Below, piece after piece: positions 35,895 through 45,775 of a DNA stretch of 64,000 nucleotides. The notes beneath the pieces were generated by a model that made no database searches, was not told the DNA's origin, and saw only the letters and a program-made list of their open reading frames with translations. Made by a program: the position numbers and the translations under genes. Each line of letters begins with the position of its first letter. The stretch's first letter is position 1. Location: NCBI RefSeq assembly GCF_000331025.1, contig NC_020055.1, positions 671,870-735,869 on the forward strand, in the 5' to 3' direction. This DNA is from Maridesulfovibrio hydrothermalis AM13 = DSM 14728 (lineage in GTDB: Bacteria; Desulfobacterota; Desulfovibrionia; Desulfovibrionales; Desulfovibrionaceae).

Positions 35895-37247
35895 TTACGA
35901 ATTCAGCTTCACATAATAGAAATTACGCCCGCGCTGCACTTTAAGCATAACCTTATTGTTCATGCGATAGCGCAAAAAAGAATCAAGAAAATCCTTCTGC
36001 GAGCTGACCTGCCGGTTACCTATCTGATGAATCTTGTCACCGGCCTGCAACCCGAGCTTGGCTGCCGCGCTGTTTTTGCGCACTCCGGTCACCACCATTC
36101 CGCTCCCGCGGCTGTCCTTATCCACAGCCATGCCCCAACGCGACCATGCAAAATTCTGCACCTGTTGTGCGGCTAAGGACTGCGGGCGCACCACAACTTT
36201 TTTCTGCTTGTCGGCATGCAGGACATCAAGAACAACATCCTCGCCACGAGTCTGAACTCTGAGCAGAGCCAGATAGCCGTCCTTATCCTCCACCTCTATA
36301 CCGTTCACACCCAGAATAACATCACCGGGCCTCAGCTGTGCTTTAGCGGCAGGAGTACCTTTGTACACCTCAGTTACAAGCAGGCCATATACGCGTGACA
36401 AGCCGAAATAACTGGCAGAACTTTGATCCAGATCCTGCCCGCTGATCCCCAGCCAGACAGGAGAGACCTTGCCTGACGCAAGAAGCTCTTCAACTACCCG
36501 TTTGGCGCGATTGATGGGAATTGCAAACCCGATCCCTTCAGCCTTGGCCTGAATAGCGGTGTTGATACCGATAAGCTCACCCAGAATATTAAGCAACGGC
36601 CCGCCGCTGTTACCGGGATTAATTGCAGCATCGGTCTGGATAAAATCCGTAAAAGCACCCTCTTTGGATTTTACTGTTCTCTTCAAAGCAGAAACAACTC
36701 CGGTGGTGACGGTGTGGGTATAACCGAAGGGGTTTCCTATAGCGATGACGGTCTCTCCGATATAAATTTCAGAAGAATCGCCGATCTTTACCTGTGGAAG
36801 AGCTTGAGTCCCTTTAATTTTAAGAACCGCTAAATCAAAATCAGCATCAGAGCCGACAATTTCAGCACTGTATTCTTTGCCGTTAATCAGCCTCACCTTT
36901 AAATCGCTGCCACCGGAAAGCACATGGGCATTGGTAAGAACCAGCCCTTTGCTCCCGTTAATGATCACCCCGGACCCGGTGCTGACAGAACGAAACTTAC
37001 GCTTCTGACCGGGAAAACCTTCAAAAAAAGAATCAAAAGGATCACCGCCGAACATCTGCCCGAAGGGAGAGACTCCCCTTTCAACAATACGGGTAACCGT
37101 GATGTTCACAACAGCAGGGGCGACCTTCTGCACCGCCTTGACTACGGGGGTGATCCGCAGGAAATCATCCTTTGCAGCAAACCCCGGGCTGGCAGCCATG
37201 ATGACTGCCAGCAGGATAAAAGGTAAAATTCTGATTAAACGGCTCAT
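35895..37247 (-). CDS. degP: DegP/DegQ-type periplasmic serine protease
   Basis: This 450-residue HtrA protein has a signal peptide (residues 1-24, ending PGFA). The trypsin-like domain carries the triad: His in NAHVLS near 107, Asp in DADFDLAVLK near 137 and Ser in NPGNSGGPLL near 212. Two PDZ domains follow (about 255-345 and 355-445). It degrades or refolds misfolded envelope proteins. It lies 13 nt after htpX in the same direction, so a joint envelope-stress operon is likely. An imperfect hairpin after the stop (35835-35880) may end transcription. Confidence 0.95.
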   Translation of the reverse strand: MSRLIRILPFILLAVIMAASPGFAAKDDFLRITPVVKAVQKVAPAVVNITVTRIVERGVSPFGQMFGGDPFDSFFEGFPGQKRKFRSVSTGSGVIINGSKGLVLTNAHVLSGGSDLKVRLINGKEYSAEIVGSDADFDLAVLKIKGTQALPQVKIGDSSEIYIGETVIAIGNPFGYTHTVTTGVVSALKRTVKSKEGAFTDFIQTDAAINPGNSGGPLLNILGELIGINTAIQAKAEGIGFAIPINRAKRVVEELLASGKVSPVWLGISGQDLDQSSASYFGLSRVYGLLVTEVYKGTPAAKAQLRPGDVILGVNGIEVEDKDGYLALLRVQTRGEDVVLDVLHADKQKKVVVRPQSLAAQQVQNFAWSRWGMAVDKDSRGSGMVVTGVRKNSAAAKLGLQAGDKIHQIGNRQVSSQKDFLDSFLRYRMNNKVMLKVQRGRNFYYVKLNS

Positions 37248-37260
37248 AAGTATTTGGGAG

Positions 37261-38112
37261 TTAGGAGTTATTGGCCATAGCCATCAGCTTGGAAATACGT
37301 TCTTCAGTTGCAGGATGGGTACTGAACCAGTTGGCCATTTTACCGCCGCTGAACGGATTGACAATGAACATATTCTCGGTAGCCGGATTTGCATCCATTG
37401 GTATATTACGCGCAGTTGCATCCAGCTTGTAAAGAGCCGAAGCCAGAGCTTTAGGATCATGAGAAATATGTGCTCCGGTTGCATCAGCGAGATACTCTCT
37501 GGAACGTGAGATTGCCATTTGTATCAAAGTTGCGGCAATAGGTGCGATAATGGCAAGGCCGATAGCGGCAATCGGGTTTACTCCGCCCTCTTCGTCATCC
37601 CCGCCGAATCCGAAAATTGCAGCCCACTGCATCATATTTGCAATCATCATAATTGCTCCGGCAAGCACTGCGGCAACAGACTGAATCAAGATATCCCGAT
37701 TGGCAATATGTCCTATTTCATGAGCAATTACTCCGCGCAGTTCTTCGGGAGTAAGGATACGCATAATACCGCTGGTTACCGCAACTACTGCGTTTTCAGG
37801 ATTACGTCCGGTGGCAAAAGCATTGGGAGAATCCTGATCAATAACGTAAAGACGCGGCGTGGGAATTCCGGCATTGGCGGCAAGCTCCACAACCATAGCA
37901 TGCACCTGCGGTGCATCAGACGGCGAAAGCTGTCTGGCCTTGTACATGGAAAGAACAATTTTGTCTGAGTACCAGTAACTGCCGACATTCATGAACATAG
38001 CAAGTGCAAAAGCAATTACAAGTCCGGTACGCCCACCCATAGCTCCCCCGAGAAACATAATAATACCTGTGAGGGCCGCGAGCAGAAAAAAAGTTTTAAT
38101 CTGACTGGTCAT
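37261..38112 (-). CDS. htpX: Membrane metalloprotease HtpX
   Basis: This 283-residue inner-membrane protease has two N-terminal helices (about 5-25 and 29-45), the zinc site HEIGHIANRD near residue 130, two further helices (about 140-160 and 180-200) and the third ligand Glu in SREYLADATG. It clears misfolded membrane proteins. The downstream degP supports a stress role. Confidence 0.97.
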   Translation of the reverse strand: MTSQIKTFFLLAALTGIIMFLGGAMGGRTGLVIAFALAMFMNVGSYWYSDKIVLSMYKARQLSPSDAPQVHAMVVELAANAGIPTPRLYVIDQDSPNAFATGRNPENAVVAVTSGIMRILTPEELRGVIAHEIGHIANRDILIQSVAAVLAGAIMMIANMMQWAAIFGFGGDDEEGGVNPIAAIGLAIIAPIAATLIQMAISRSREYLADATGAHISHDPKALASALYKLDATARNIPMDANPATENMFIVNPFSGGKMANWFSTHPATEERISKLMAMANNS

Positions 38113-38258
38113 ATTGGTAACTCCTGTATTTTTAACATTTTAAACCCGCTTATCTGCGGATTAAAACACATAGAAGAATACCGCGCCGATAATACAGCAC
38201 GGTATACTTAAAGATATTTACGAAAATTTACCCGTCAAGGGTTCAGGAATCAAGAATT

Positions 38259-40580
38259 TTACGTATCTACAAGAATCTCTTTAGGAAGCAGAATAGTGAA
38301 GGCCGTACCTTCTCCCTTTGCACTGGAGCAGCTGATGGTTCCTCCAAGGCGGCTTGTAACCAGATTATAAACAATGCTCATGCCCAGTCCGGTTCCTCCC
38401 TCACCCCTTTTAGTGGTAAAAAAAGGCTCGAATATTTTACCAAGATCAGCTTCTGTCATTCCATTCCCATCATCAGTATAACGAATAATAACATGGTCAT
38501 CATCAACCTCAGCCCCGATATCAATATTGCCGACCTCAATTCCCTCAAACCCGTGAATCAGCGAATTAATAATCAAGTTTGAGAATATCTGCATAAACGC
38601 ACCGGGGTAGGAATTAATCATCAACTCCTCAGGACAGGAATTATTTATCTTATGTTTTGTTCTCTTATACTTGGAACGCAGACTGAGCAGAATTTCATCA
38701 ATATAATGGCCCAGATTTATTACGCGCCTCTGACCGGAAGCCTGATCTGAGGCAACCTGCTTGAAATTACCTATAAGCTCAGCCGCACGATGCAGATTAA
38801 GCATACTGGATTTAGTAGCTTCATGGGCCACAGAAAGAAATTTATCAAAATCAGATTTACGCAGCTCCCCTTTAGCAATCTTGGCATCAATCTCCTTAAG
38901 CTTCTCCTCCATATAACTGATACTGGTCACACTGATACCCACCGGAGTATTGATTTCATGAGCCACTCCGGCAACCAGATCACCTAGTGCGGCCATTTTT
39001 TCAGACTGAATCAGCTGATTCTGAGCATTCTCCAACCGCTTTATTGAATTTTGCAATTCCGCAGTTCTGGCCTGCACCTTTTCTTCCAGATCACTATTTA
39101 AAACCCGCAACTGGTCTTGAACAGACCTAAGTTCCGTGATTTCACGGCCTTCAGCCAATAAAAAAAGAATCTTCTTATCTGCTCCAAAAGTCGGCTTCAA
39201 CGAAAAATCAACATACCTTACACCGCCCTCCGGCAGCACTGTTTTCACTTCATGCCGTATAACATGCCCGTCAGCCGCCCGCCGGACATCCTCCTTGATA
39301 ACGGACCTCAAAGACGCTGGGGACTGCCACCAAGGCCCTTCCCAGAACGGTTTTCCGACTACGTCTTCAGCATTGACACCTTTCAGATCAAGTGAAGTCT
39401 TATTTGCTTCAAGCAAAGTGCCGTCAAGTCCGACAACTCCCATAAATTGCAGGGACTGATTGAAAACGCCTTTAAACATAGCTTCACTGATGACAATCTG
39501 CTCCTGCGCCTCCTTAAGCTCAGTGATATTATGCCCCTCAGCTATCAAAAAACGAACTTTTCCATTGCTATCTGTCACCGGCTTGACTGAAAAATCTACA
39601 TAAATACTTTTTCCACCATTAACATTATGCTTAAAAACACCTTTCCCGACTCCGCCCAGAGAGCCGATCTGGATGATCTCTTTAAGCCTGCGCTGCACTT
39701 CAATTGAATAATTCCACCACGGAGTCTCCCAGAAGTACTTTCCTTTAACATTCTCCTCATCAAGTCCGAGAAAATCAAGGGAAGCCTTATTGGCCATAAG
39801 CAGAACCCCTTCAGAACTGAGGACTCCCATAAACTGCCGGCTATGACTGAAAACCCCTTTGAAAAGGGTCTCGCTTTCCTGAATCTGTTGTCCGGCTCGC
39901 CGGCTCTGGATAATAGTATATGCAGATAAAAGGATAATCACGCCCAGAACCAGCAAAGTGAGCATAATCAATTCTTTACTGCGGACCTCGGCATCGGCTT
40001 CTAAATCTTCAACATAGAGACCTGTTCCGATAACCCAGCCCCACGGCTCGAACCTTCGTACATATGAAATTTTTGGTGCGACTTTACCCGACTGGTCCTG
40101 CCACTGCCAGTAGTATGTAACAAAACCCTCTCCATTCTCTTTCGTGATATCCACCATCTCATTAAAAAGAAGCTTGCCCTTAAAGTCCGCAAACTTTTTC
40201 AGATCTTTCCCCTCAAGCTCAGGCATATAAGGGTGCATCACCATTTTATAGTCGATATCATTTATCCAGAAATAATCTTTCTTCTCCTTACCGAACCGCA
40301 GCAGGCTAATTATCTCGATTCCCTTTTTACGGGCCTCTTCTCGGGTCAGCAGCCCCATTTTTTCCTGATCGCGCAAATGTTCAAGGACTCCTATGACTAC
40401 CTGAGTCATATATTTAAGAGAAGCCTTACGCTGAGACATCATAGCATCACGAACAGCAGGCATATGAACGGCAAAAATAACAATTAAAAATAAAACTAAA
40501 GAGGCAATAGTGGGAATTGTAACCCTGAGCCAGACAGGAATTTTACCGCCAGCTCGTTTATCCTTTTCAAAAATCCCCAT
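38259..40580 (-). CDS. Cache-PAS-PAS histidine kinase
   Basis: This 773-residue membrane kinase has a first helix (about 22-43) and a periplasmic single Cache domain (about 50-215, DYFWINDIDYKMVMHP and PWGWVIGTGLYVEDLEAD). A second helix (about 222-240) follows, then two PAS domains (about 255-375 and 380-500) and a coiled coil. HisKA has GVAHEINTPVGIS (His near 541), and the HATPase ends GGTGLGMSIVYNLV. Cache domains of this kind often sense small organic acids. The ATG at 40580 has AGGAGG 5 nt upstream and is chosen over one 36 nt further up. No response regulator is adjacent. Confidence 0.9.
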   Translation of the reverse strand: MGIFEKDKRAGGKIPVWLRVTIPTIASLVLFLIVIFAVHMPAVRDAMMSQRKASLKYMTQVVIGVLEHLRDQEKMGLLTREEARKKGIEIISLLRFGKEKKDYFWINDIDYKMVMHPYMPELEGKDLKKFADFKGKLLFNEMVDITKENGEGFVTYYWQWQDQSGKVAPKISYVRRFEPWGWVIGTGLYVEDLEADAEVRSKELIMLTLLVLGVIILLSAYTIIQSRRAGQQIQESETLFKGVFSHSRQFMGVLSSEGVLLMANKASLDFLGLDEENVKGKYFWETPWWNYSIEVQRRLKEIIQIGSLGGVGKGVFKHNVNGGKSIYVDFSVKPVTDSNGKVRFLIAEGHNITELKEAQEQIVISEAMFKGVFNQSLQFMGVVGLDGTLLEANKTSLDLKGVNAEDVVGKPFWEGPWWQSPASLRSVIKEDVRRAADGHVIRHEVKTVLPEGGVRYVDFSLKPTFGADKKILFLLAEGREITELRSVQDQLRVLNSDLEEKVQARTAELQNSIKRLENAQNQLIQSEKMAALGDLVAGVAHEINTPVGISVTSISYMEEKLKEIDAKIAKGELRKSDFDKFLSVAHEATKSSMLNLHRAAELIGNFKQVASDQASGQRRVINLGHYIDEILLSLRSKYKRTKHKINNSCPEELMINSYPGAFMQIFSNLIINSLIHGFEGIEVGNIDIGAEVDDDHVIIRYTDDGNGMTEADLGKIFEPFFTTKRGEGGTGLGMSIVYNLVTSRLGGTISCSSAKGEGTAFTILLPKEILVDT

Positions 40581-40901
40581 CCATTCCTCCTCGTAAAGCA
40601 GATAATTACGGTTCATACACTAAATTTCAGCATACACCATATCAAGGATATAATACAAGCAGCAAAGTATCACGGAACCTAAAGAAAAACTTTCACTTGA
40701 ACACTTCCAGTGAAACAGGTCCGGCCATTTAAAATTCGACATAACTCTCTGCAAGAATGCACCATTTGCGAACGCATAATAATCTCTTTAATACTTGATA
40801 TATTAAAAATAACAACATAGGCTGACAATTCTTTCAAAAAGAAGACCATGCATATGGATCTCAAATGCAAGTAACTAATAAAATATACTGTCGGAGCATT
40901 G
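40581..40901. other. Divergent intergenic region
   Basis: These 321 bases between the kinase and the FecR/RTX gene are AT-rich. One hairpin is visible: TTTCACT / AGTGAAA at about 40689-40713. No gene is seen. Confidence 0.55.
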
Positions 40902-43304
40902 ATGCCTGAGACTCATAACGATCTTGTCGAGATAGGAACTGTTACCGGCCTGACAGGCAGTGCTTTTGCCGAGTCCGCATCGGGACTGAGAGCACTTGAA
41001 CCCGGAAGTCATATTTATCAGGGTGAGGAACTGGTTACCGGCAGTGACAGCAATGTGGAAGTCAGATTCATTGATGACACCCTGCTTTCTCAAGGGGCAG
41101 ACTCCCGAATTTCCTTAGACGATTACGTCTACGATGAGTCCGAAACCTCCAGTTCTGACTTCATGGTCAATATCGCGGAAGGAACCTTCCGCATGGTTAC
41201 CGGCAAAATCGCAGAAAATAATCCTGAACGCTTCAAAGTGGGTACTCCCCTTGCCACCATCGGTATCAGGGGCACAATCACTGTTCATAAAGTAATACCG
41301 GGTGGAGGAGAAATACACGGAGTCGAAGAAATTCACTCCGGCAAAGCCTTGATCATTCAAAGTAACATCACCGGCGCAATTCGCCAGATAGGGCAGCCTC
41401 TGGCTCTGCTCGATATCACACCGACAGGTTTACTGGGGCCGGTAAGACCTTTTTCCATGCAGGAATTCAACAACTTCCGCGAAATAGCACCGGCGAGCAT
41501 TCTGCAAGAGCAGGAAATAGAGCACCAGCGTGAAGAACGCGGCAGTGATAACAATAACGACGACCAGACTGATGATCAGGCTGAAAACGATAATAATGGT
41601 GAAGAGCATCAAGGACAGTCTGAGGAGCAAGCAATTCCTGAGGATATAGACCCCGGTGGAGGAGACCCCTTAGGAAGTGAAGAGATCGGCAGTATTTTGC
41701 AAAGTAAAGGAGATCTGGATGATGGTCGAGGCGTCCTCTCTCTTCTTAGAGATTTTAATCCGGGAGAAATAAACGAACCACTTATGCCCGGTGAGCCGCA
41801 AGGAACACCTGACGAAGTTCCCCCTCTCCATGAAAGGCTCACTCCTCAGGATGCAGAGCAGGAAAGAGAGGCAAAGCGGGATAATGATTTGGATTTCGAA
41901 AGTAATCCCGAAAGCTCAAGCGGAGAGGCGGGAAACGGGACCGGTGGTTCAGGTTCCAGCTCAGGCCCAGACGGAGGTTCTACCATCATGGGCACATCCT
42001 CAGCAGACATCCTCACAGGTTCAGCCGGTGCCGAATTCATCTACGGCATGCAGGCTGGTGACCAACTCAACGGGGTCGGCGGCGATGACTCTCTTTTCGG
42101 CGGTGAAGGTGCAGATACCCTCAGCGGAGGTTCTGGAAACGATTTTCTGAACGGAGGCACAGAGGCTGCGGGAGAAGCTGATTTCGCATCATACGCCGAT
42201 GCTACAGGAGCAGTCTCCGTCTCCCTTTCTGACGGCACATCTACCGGAGCTGATGGAAATGATACGCTTGTCCACATCGAAGGAATCATCGGCTCCAACT
42301 ATGATGACCACCTTAGCGGAGACGAAAATGACAACGTCTTCCATCCGCTGCTCGGTAATGACGTAGTCATCGGCGGCGCGGGCAACGACATGGTTTCCTA
42401 CGAAATGTTAGCCAGCGATTTAAGTGTAGAGGCTACCCTTTCCGCAAGCACAGGTTCAGCAATCATTAAAAATGTTAGCGAAGTAGTCATCCATACCCAG
42501 AGCCTCGAAAGTATCGAAAATATGAAAGGTGGATCTGGAGATGATACTCTCGTCGGAGCTGGATCTGAAAACAACACCATTGACGGGGGGAGTGGAAATG
42601 ATTTTATCGTAGGCGACGGGGGTCAAGACGTTCTGTCAGGAGGAGCGGGTGACGATACCATTTATGCCGGGTCCGGAAACGATTTTCTGGACGGCGGAGC
42701 AGGTGATGACCGTCTGGAAGGCCAGTCGGGCACGAACACTATGATTGGTGGAGACGGCATAGACTCCCTGATAGGCGGGACAGGAACCGACATACTTGAT
42801 TACTCATACGCGACCAGCGGAGTAACAGTAGACCTCTACATGGGTAGCGCGACAGTAACAGGGACAGATATCGACACATTCTCATCTATTGAGGCAGTCA
42901 TAGGCTCAAGCCATATAGACGTATTTCATGACGCTTCAATGCACGAAACCACAATCACAGGTGGCGGCGGCAACGACCAAATAAATCTGCAACCCGGATA
43001 TAATACCACCTTGGTTTATAACGCCCTCAGTGACGGCGGAGATAGCATAGATTCTTTTAGGAATGATTTTGACGACTTCAAATTTGACAGCGGAATTTTT
43101 GACGCAAGTGCGGCTACACGCTTCCAGACCATTTCAAATTTTGACGGGAGCACCGGGCTTGCCGATGACAGCACATATTTCGTCTTCGACGATGCTAACG
43201 ACAAACTGTATTACGATGCTGATGGTAACGCATCAACTGCTGCAACACTGATTGCTGACTTAACCAACAGTGATGATGTCACTCAAGCTGATCTGACTTT
43301 TTAA
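40902..43304 (+). CDS. FecR-domain RTX (hemolysin-type Ca2+-binding) exported protein
   Basis: This acidic 800-residue protein has three parts. Residues about 1-195 form a FecR-like domain (GSHIYQGEELVTGSDSNVEV and the hallmark TPLATIGIRGT near 122). Residues about 200-350 are low-complexity and acidic. Residues about 360-800 are the RTX part with blocks such as GGDDSLFGGEGADTLSGG and GGAGDDTIYAGSGNDFLDGG. It ends in the Asp/Thr-rich style of type I secretion substrates, so secretion by a type I exporter is likely, but none is in the window. GGAG is 5 nt before the ATG at 40902. There is no N-terminal signal peptide. Confidence 0.85.
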   Translation: MPETHNDLVEIGTVTGLTGSAFAESASGLRALEPGSHIYQGEELVTGSDSNVEVRFIDDTLLSQGADSRISLDDYVYDESETSSSDFMVNIAEGTFRMVTGKIAENNPERFKVGTPLATIGIRGTITVHKVIPGGGEIHGVEEIHSGKALIIQSNITGAIRQIGQPLALLDITPTGLLGPVRPFSMQEFNNFREIAPASILQEQEIEHQREERGSDNNNDDQTDDQAENDNNGEEHQGQSEEQAIPEDIDPGGGDPLGSEEIGSILQSKGDLDDGRGVLSLLRDFNPGEINEPLMPGEPQGTPDEVPPLHERLTPQDAEQEREAKRDNDLDFESNPESSSGEAGNGTGGSGSSSGPDGGSTIMGTSSADILTGSAGAEFIYGMQAGDQLNGVGGDDSLFGGEGADTLSGGSGNDFLNGGTEAAGEADFASYADATGAVSVSLSDGTSTGADGNDTLVHIEGIIGSNYDDHLSGDENDNVFHPLLGNDVVIGGAGNDMVSYEMLASDLSVEATLSASTGSAIIKNVSEVVIHTQSLESIENMKGGSGDDTLVGAGSENNTIDGGSGNDFIVGDGGQDVLSGGAGDDTIYAGSGNDFLDGGAGDDRLEGQSGTNTMIGGDGIDSLIGGTGTDILDYSYATSGVTVDLYMGSATVTGTDIDTFSSIEAVIGSSHIDVFHDASMHETTITGGGGNDQINLQPGYNTTLVYNALSDGGDSIDSFRNDFDDFKFDSGIFDASAATRFQTISNFDGSTGLADDSTYFVFDDANDKLYYDADGNASTAATLIADLTNSDDVTQADLTF

Positions 43305-43327
43305 TTGCGTAATTCCTTTGAACAAAC

Positions 43328-43359
43328 AGTCCCCTGTTCACATACCGTGGACGGGGGCT
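43328..43359 (+). terminator. Terminator after the RTX gene
   Basis: AGTCCCC pairs with GGGGGCT (one G-U) around an 18-nt loop, 23 nt past the stop, followed by TCTATTTT. Confidence 0.6.
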
Positions 43360-43381
43360 TCTATTTTAAATTAAGCATTTG

Positions 43382-43630
43382 TCAGTCATCTTTAAATTCC
43401 AGAAGCTCATCTTCGATCATACTTTCATAATTAACGACCTGAGCTTTAACATCCCTGAGATTCATAAGGGCCATTTTCTGTTCATTCACGGCTGAGGCCA
43501 GACGGCTGCGCAAGTGATCCTCATCCAGCCTAAAAGCCTTAATAGTCTCATCATGCCAGTTAACAATCATCTTATTAATAAACAGGGCAAGAACCATAAT
43601 TCCGGCGGCAAGCAGAATGTCAAGAATCAT
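43382..43630 (-). CDS. Small single-helix membrane protein A
   Basis: This 82-residue protein has one N-terminal helix (residues 2-18, ILDILLAAGIMVLALFI), then a charged coiled-coil-like tail with a long helix (NEQKMALMNLRDVKAQVV). Its ATG overlaps the end of the next small gene by 11 nt. No family is recognised. Confidence 0.6.
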   Translation of the reverse strand: MILDILLAAGIMVLALFINKMIVNWHDETIKAFRLDEDHLRSRLASAVNEQKMALMNLRDVKAQVVNYESMIEDELLEFKDD

Positions 43631-43874
43631 CCTCTTCCCCCCCGATATTCTTCAAAGTCTCTTTCAAGCTCTCAAGCATTTCAACTGCTTCTTCGGTTTC
43701 TTTATTAATCTGCTCCGTTCCAGCTTTAAGTCTTTTAACGCGGAAGTATACATCATCTCTAAGATTATCCAGCTGAATTCTTCGCTTGGAGATATTCCCG
43801 CTCACGTTCATGTAGCGGGCATAGAGTATGACAAAGACTATAAAACCAAAAACCACAGTTGTTAATAAATACAT
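43620..43874 (-). CDS. Small single-helix membrane protein B
   Basis: This 84-residue protein has an N-terminal helix (residues 3-19, LLTTVVFGFIVFVILYA) and an amphipathic charged helix (IQLDNLRDDVYFRVKRLKA). It resembles its neighbour in plan but not in sequence. It lies 74 nt after the receiver/TPR gene on the same strand, so the three probably form an operon. Confidence 0.6.
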   Translation of the reverse strand: MYLLTTVVFGFIVFVILYARYMNVSGNISKRRIQLDNLRDDVYFRVKRLKAGTEQINKETEEAVEMLESLKETLKNIGGEEDDS

Positions 43875-43948
43875 CTAAGAGCTATCCTGAAAACAAAAGA
43901 CATCCGGAAACGGACAGCCTTCTTTTTCTGCATTGAGTCATTTAAAAC

Positions 43949-45277
43949 TTATGATGCAACCTTTTTTAAAAGAGCCTTAAGCCTTGCATCATCAGGAAAC
44001 TCTGTTAAAGCCTCCTGAATTACAAGTCGGGCATCATCAGTCAAGCCCACTTTCAAAAAAATACCGGCAACATTGCGAGCCACAGAAGGTGCGGATTTGT
44101 GAACCATCTGTTCTGAATTGACTGCCCTTTTAAAATATTTTGCACACTTGGCGTATTCTTTACCATCGCTATAAGCCAGTCCAATATTATAAAAAAGTCC
44201 AGCCTCATCAGGAGCAACCCTTAAAGCCTCCTGATAATTCTCAACAGCGCGCTTCCACTTTCCCTGCTTTCTAAGCGCAATTCCCAGCCGGTTATACGTC
44301 TCAAGATCCTCAGCACAAATACTGGAACCTTTGACTGACAATAATTTGGTATAATACTTTTCCGCCTTCTCCGGAGCTACGTCAAAAAGAGATTCAGCAA
44401 TACCGCTCATAACCTGCGAAAGGTAGCTATGGGCTTCTTTAACAGCACATTTCACTGCCTGATCAAAAAAGGCTTCCGCTTCATCCAGCTCTTCGCGCTC
44501 CAGATGCACCCTGCCTATTTCACATTTGCGCTCGGTATTAAGCGGGCTGATGGAATCCAGCTTCTTAAGATATCTCAGATATTCATCATCGTCATTATCT
44601 TTATAAAATTCAGCCAGCTTCTTGATTGGTTCCATGAAAACCTTGGATTCTTCATGAGCCATCAGATATGATTTTAAAGCTTCATCCCTGCGCCCAAGGC
44701 CGCTTAAAGCATCACCTAACAGCATCAAACCGGCAGGACTGTTAGGCTTGATTTCAAGAATCTTGGCACTTATCTGCATCACCTTTTCCAGCTCTCCGCG
44801 CCGCAAAAGCTGCTTACCGACCTGCACAAGCTGATTGAGCTTACCCTGAGGTCTGATGGTAAAAGCAAGCTTCTGAACCAGACTGTCTACGGAAACAGGT
44901 TTAGTGATGATATTATTTGCGCCGATTTCATGCAGAAAAATAAGTTCGTCCTCGCCGATCTCTCCAGTCAGGACCACCAGTTTAACTTCAGGAAAAAGTT
45001 TACGGATATTCAGGATAAAATCAGCCGTCGGCTTGCCGCACAACAGCCGTTCAACAAAAATAAGCACAGGAAATCCGGAACCGACCTTATCTTTAATCTC
45101 ACGCATGGCCGGAGCCTGCTCTTGAAAAAAACTCAGACAATCACGGCGGATAGCAAGAATTTTATAAAGAGTGCCTCTTAAGAGTTTATAAAAAGTAGGC
45201 TCATCACTTAAAAGAATTGTGTATCCAGACTGTCCGTCAAAATAATCACGAACTATCTGATCATAATTAGTTGCCAC
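43949..45277 (-). CDS. Pseudo-receiver/TPR protein
   Basis: This 442-residue protein has an N-terminal CheY-like fold (about 1-130, TILLSDEPTFYKLL to IGANNIITKPVS). The phospho-Asp is replaced by Glu in LIFVERLLCG, so phosphorylation by a kinase is unlikely; a constitutively active state is possible because Glu mimics phospho-Asp. TPR repeats fill the rest (about 140-440). GTG at 45277 with GAGG 5 nt upstream is chosen over GTG at 45295. Neighbouring small membrane genes and the TPR scaffold suggest a protein complex, target unknown. Confidence 0.82.
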   Translation of the reverse strand: MATNYDQIVRDYFDGQSGYTILLSDEPTFYKLLRGTLYKILAIRRDCLSFFQEQAPAMREIKDKVGSGFPVLIFVERLLCGKPTADFILNIRKLFPEVKLVVLTGEIGEDELIFLHEIGANNIITKPVSVDSLVQKLAFTIRPQGKLNQLVQVGKQLLRRGELEKVMQISAKILEIKPNSPAGLMLLGDALSGLGRRDEALKSYLMAHEESKVFMEPIKKLAEFYKDNDDDEYLRYLKKLDSISPLNTERKCEIGRVHLEREELDEAEAFFDQAVKCAVKEAHSYLSQVMSGIAESLFDVAPEKAEKYYTKLLSVKGSSICAEDLETYNRLGIALRKQGKWKRAVENYQEALRVAPDEAGLFYNIGLAYSDGKEYAKCAKYFKRAVNSEQMVHKSAPSVARNVAGIFLKVGLTDDARLVIQEALTEFPDDARLKALLKKVAS

Positions 45278-45284
45278 ATATCCC

Positions 45285-45425
45285 TCACTTTTCACCCAAG
45301 GCCGTTAAGAGAGCCTTACTGGTAGTCGCAATATCAATAACCTGCCCATCTCCGGACAAAAAAACTTTCACGGCCTTAAATTGAGCTAGAACTTCCGTAA
45401 CTTCGTCCTTACGACAAGTTCGCAT
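45285..45425 (-). CDS. Possible 46-residue protein
   Basis: An ATG at 45425 opens 46 codons (MRTCRKDEVTEVLAQFKAVK, then VFLSGDGQVIDIATTSKALL and TALGEK) that stop 7 nt before the GTG of the TPR gene. The sequence is helical and protein-like. Its ribosome site is weak and no family is recognised. It may be a short leader peptide or a relic of a longer protein. Confidence 0.35.
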   Translation of the reverse strand: MRTCRKDEVTEVLAQFKAVKVFLSGDGQVIDIATTSKALLTALGEK

Positions 45426-45775
45426 AAAAGACTAAAGATGCACAAGGGCAACCTGCTGCATTTTTGTAGAAGATGCAAAATCAGCGCATTAAATCAGTAA
45501 TAAACCCTGCCGGTCACCGAAAAAACTCCCGACAGAAAACGTATTCCAAAAAAGTGATCCCCGTGAAAGCGGGAAATCCAAAGGAGATCCAAATCAAGGG
45601 GATTTTGAGGCAGCCTTGCAAAACTATAAGCAGAGTTGAAGCCGCAGTTCACAAGAAAGGATTTCTCCACCTGCCTCATCAATATTGATGTCCTGTCTAC
45701 TTTTCACCAAAAGACTGGCCCCCCCCCTGCAAAAACGGCACTTCATAATTATACCGGGCGGCGCAGCTTGAAAAC
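45426..45775. other. Intergenic, possible dispersed repeat
   Basis: These 350 bases between sppA and the TPR operon carry an open minus-strand stretch (45494-45682) encoding an unusual Phe/Arg-rich peptide (LDLLWISRFHGDHFFGIRFL). It looks like a low-quality reading of a dispersed intergenic repeat rather than a real protein. A run of C (ccccccc) lies near 45720. Confidence 0.4.
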
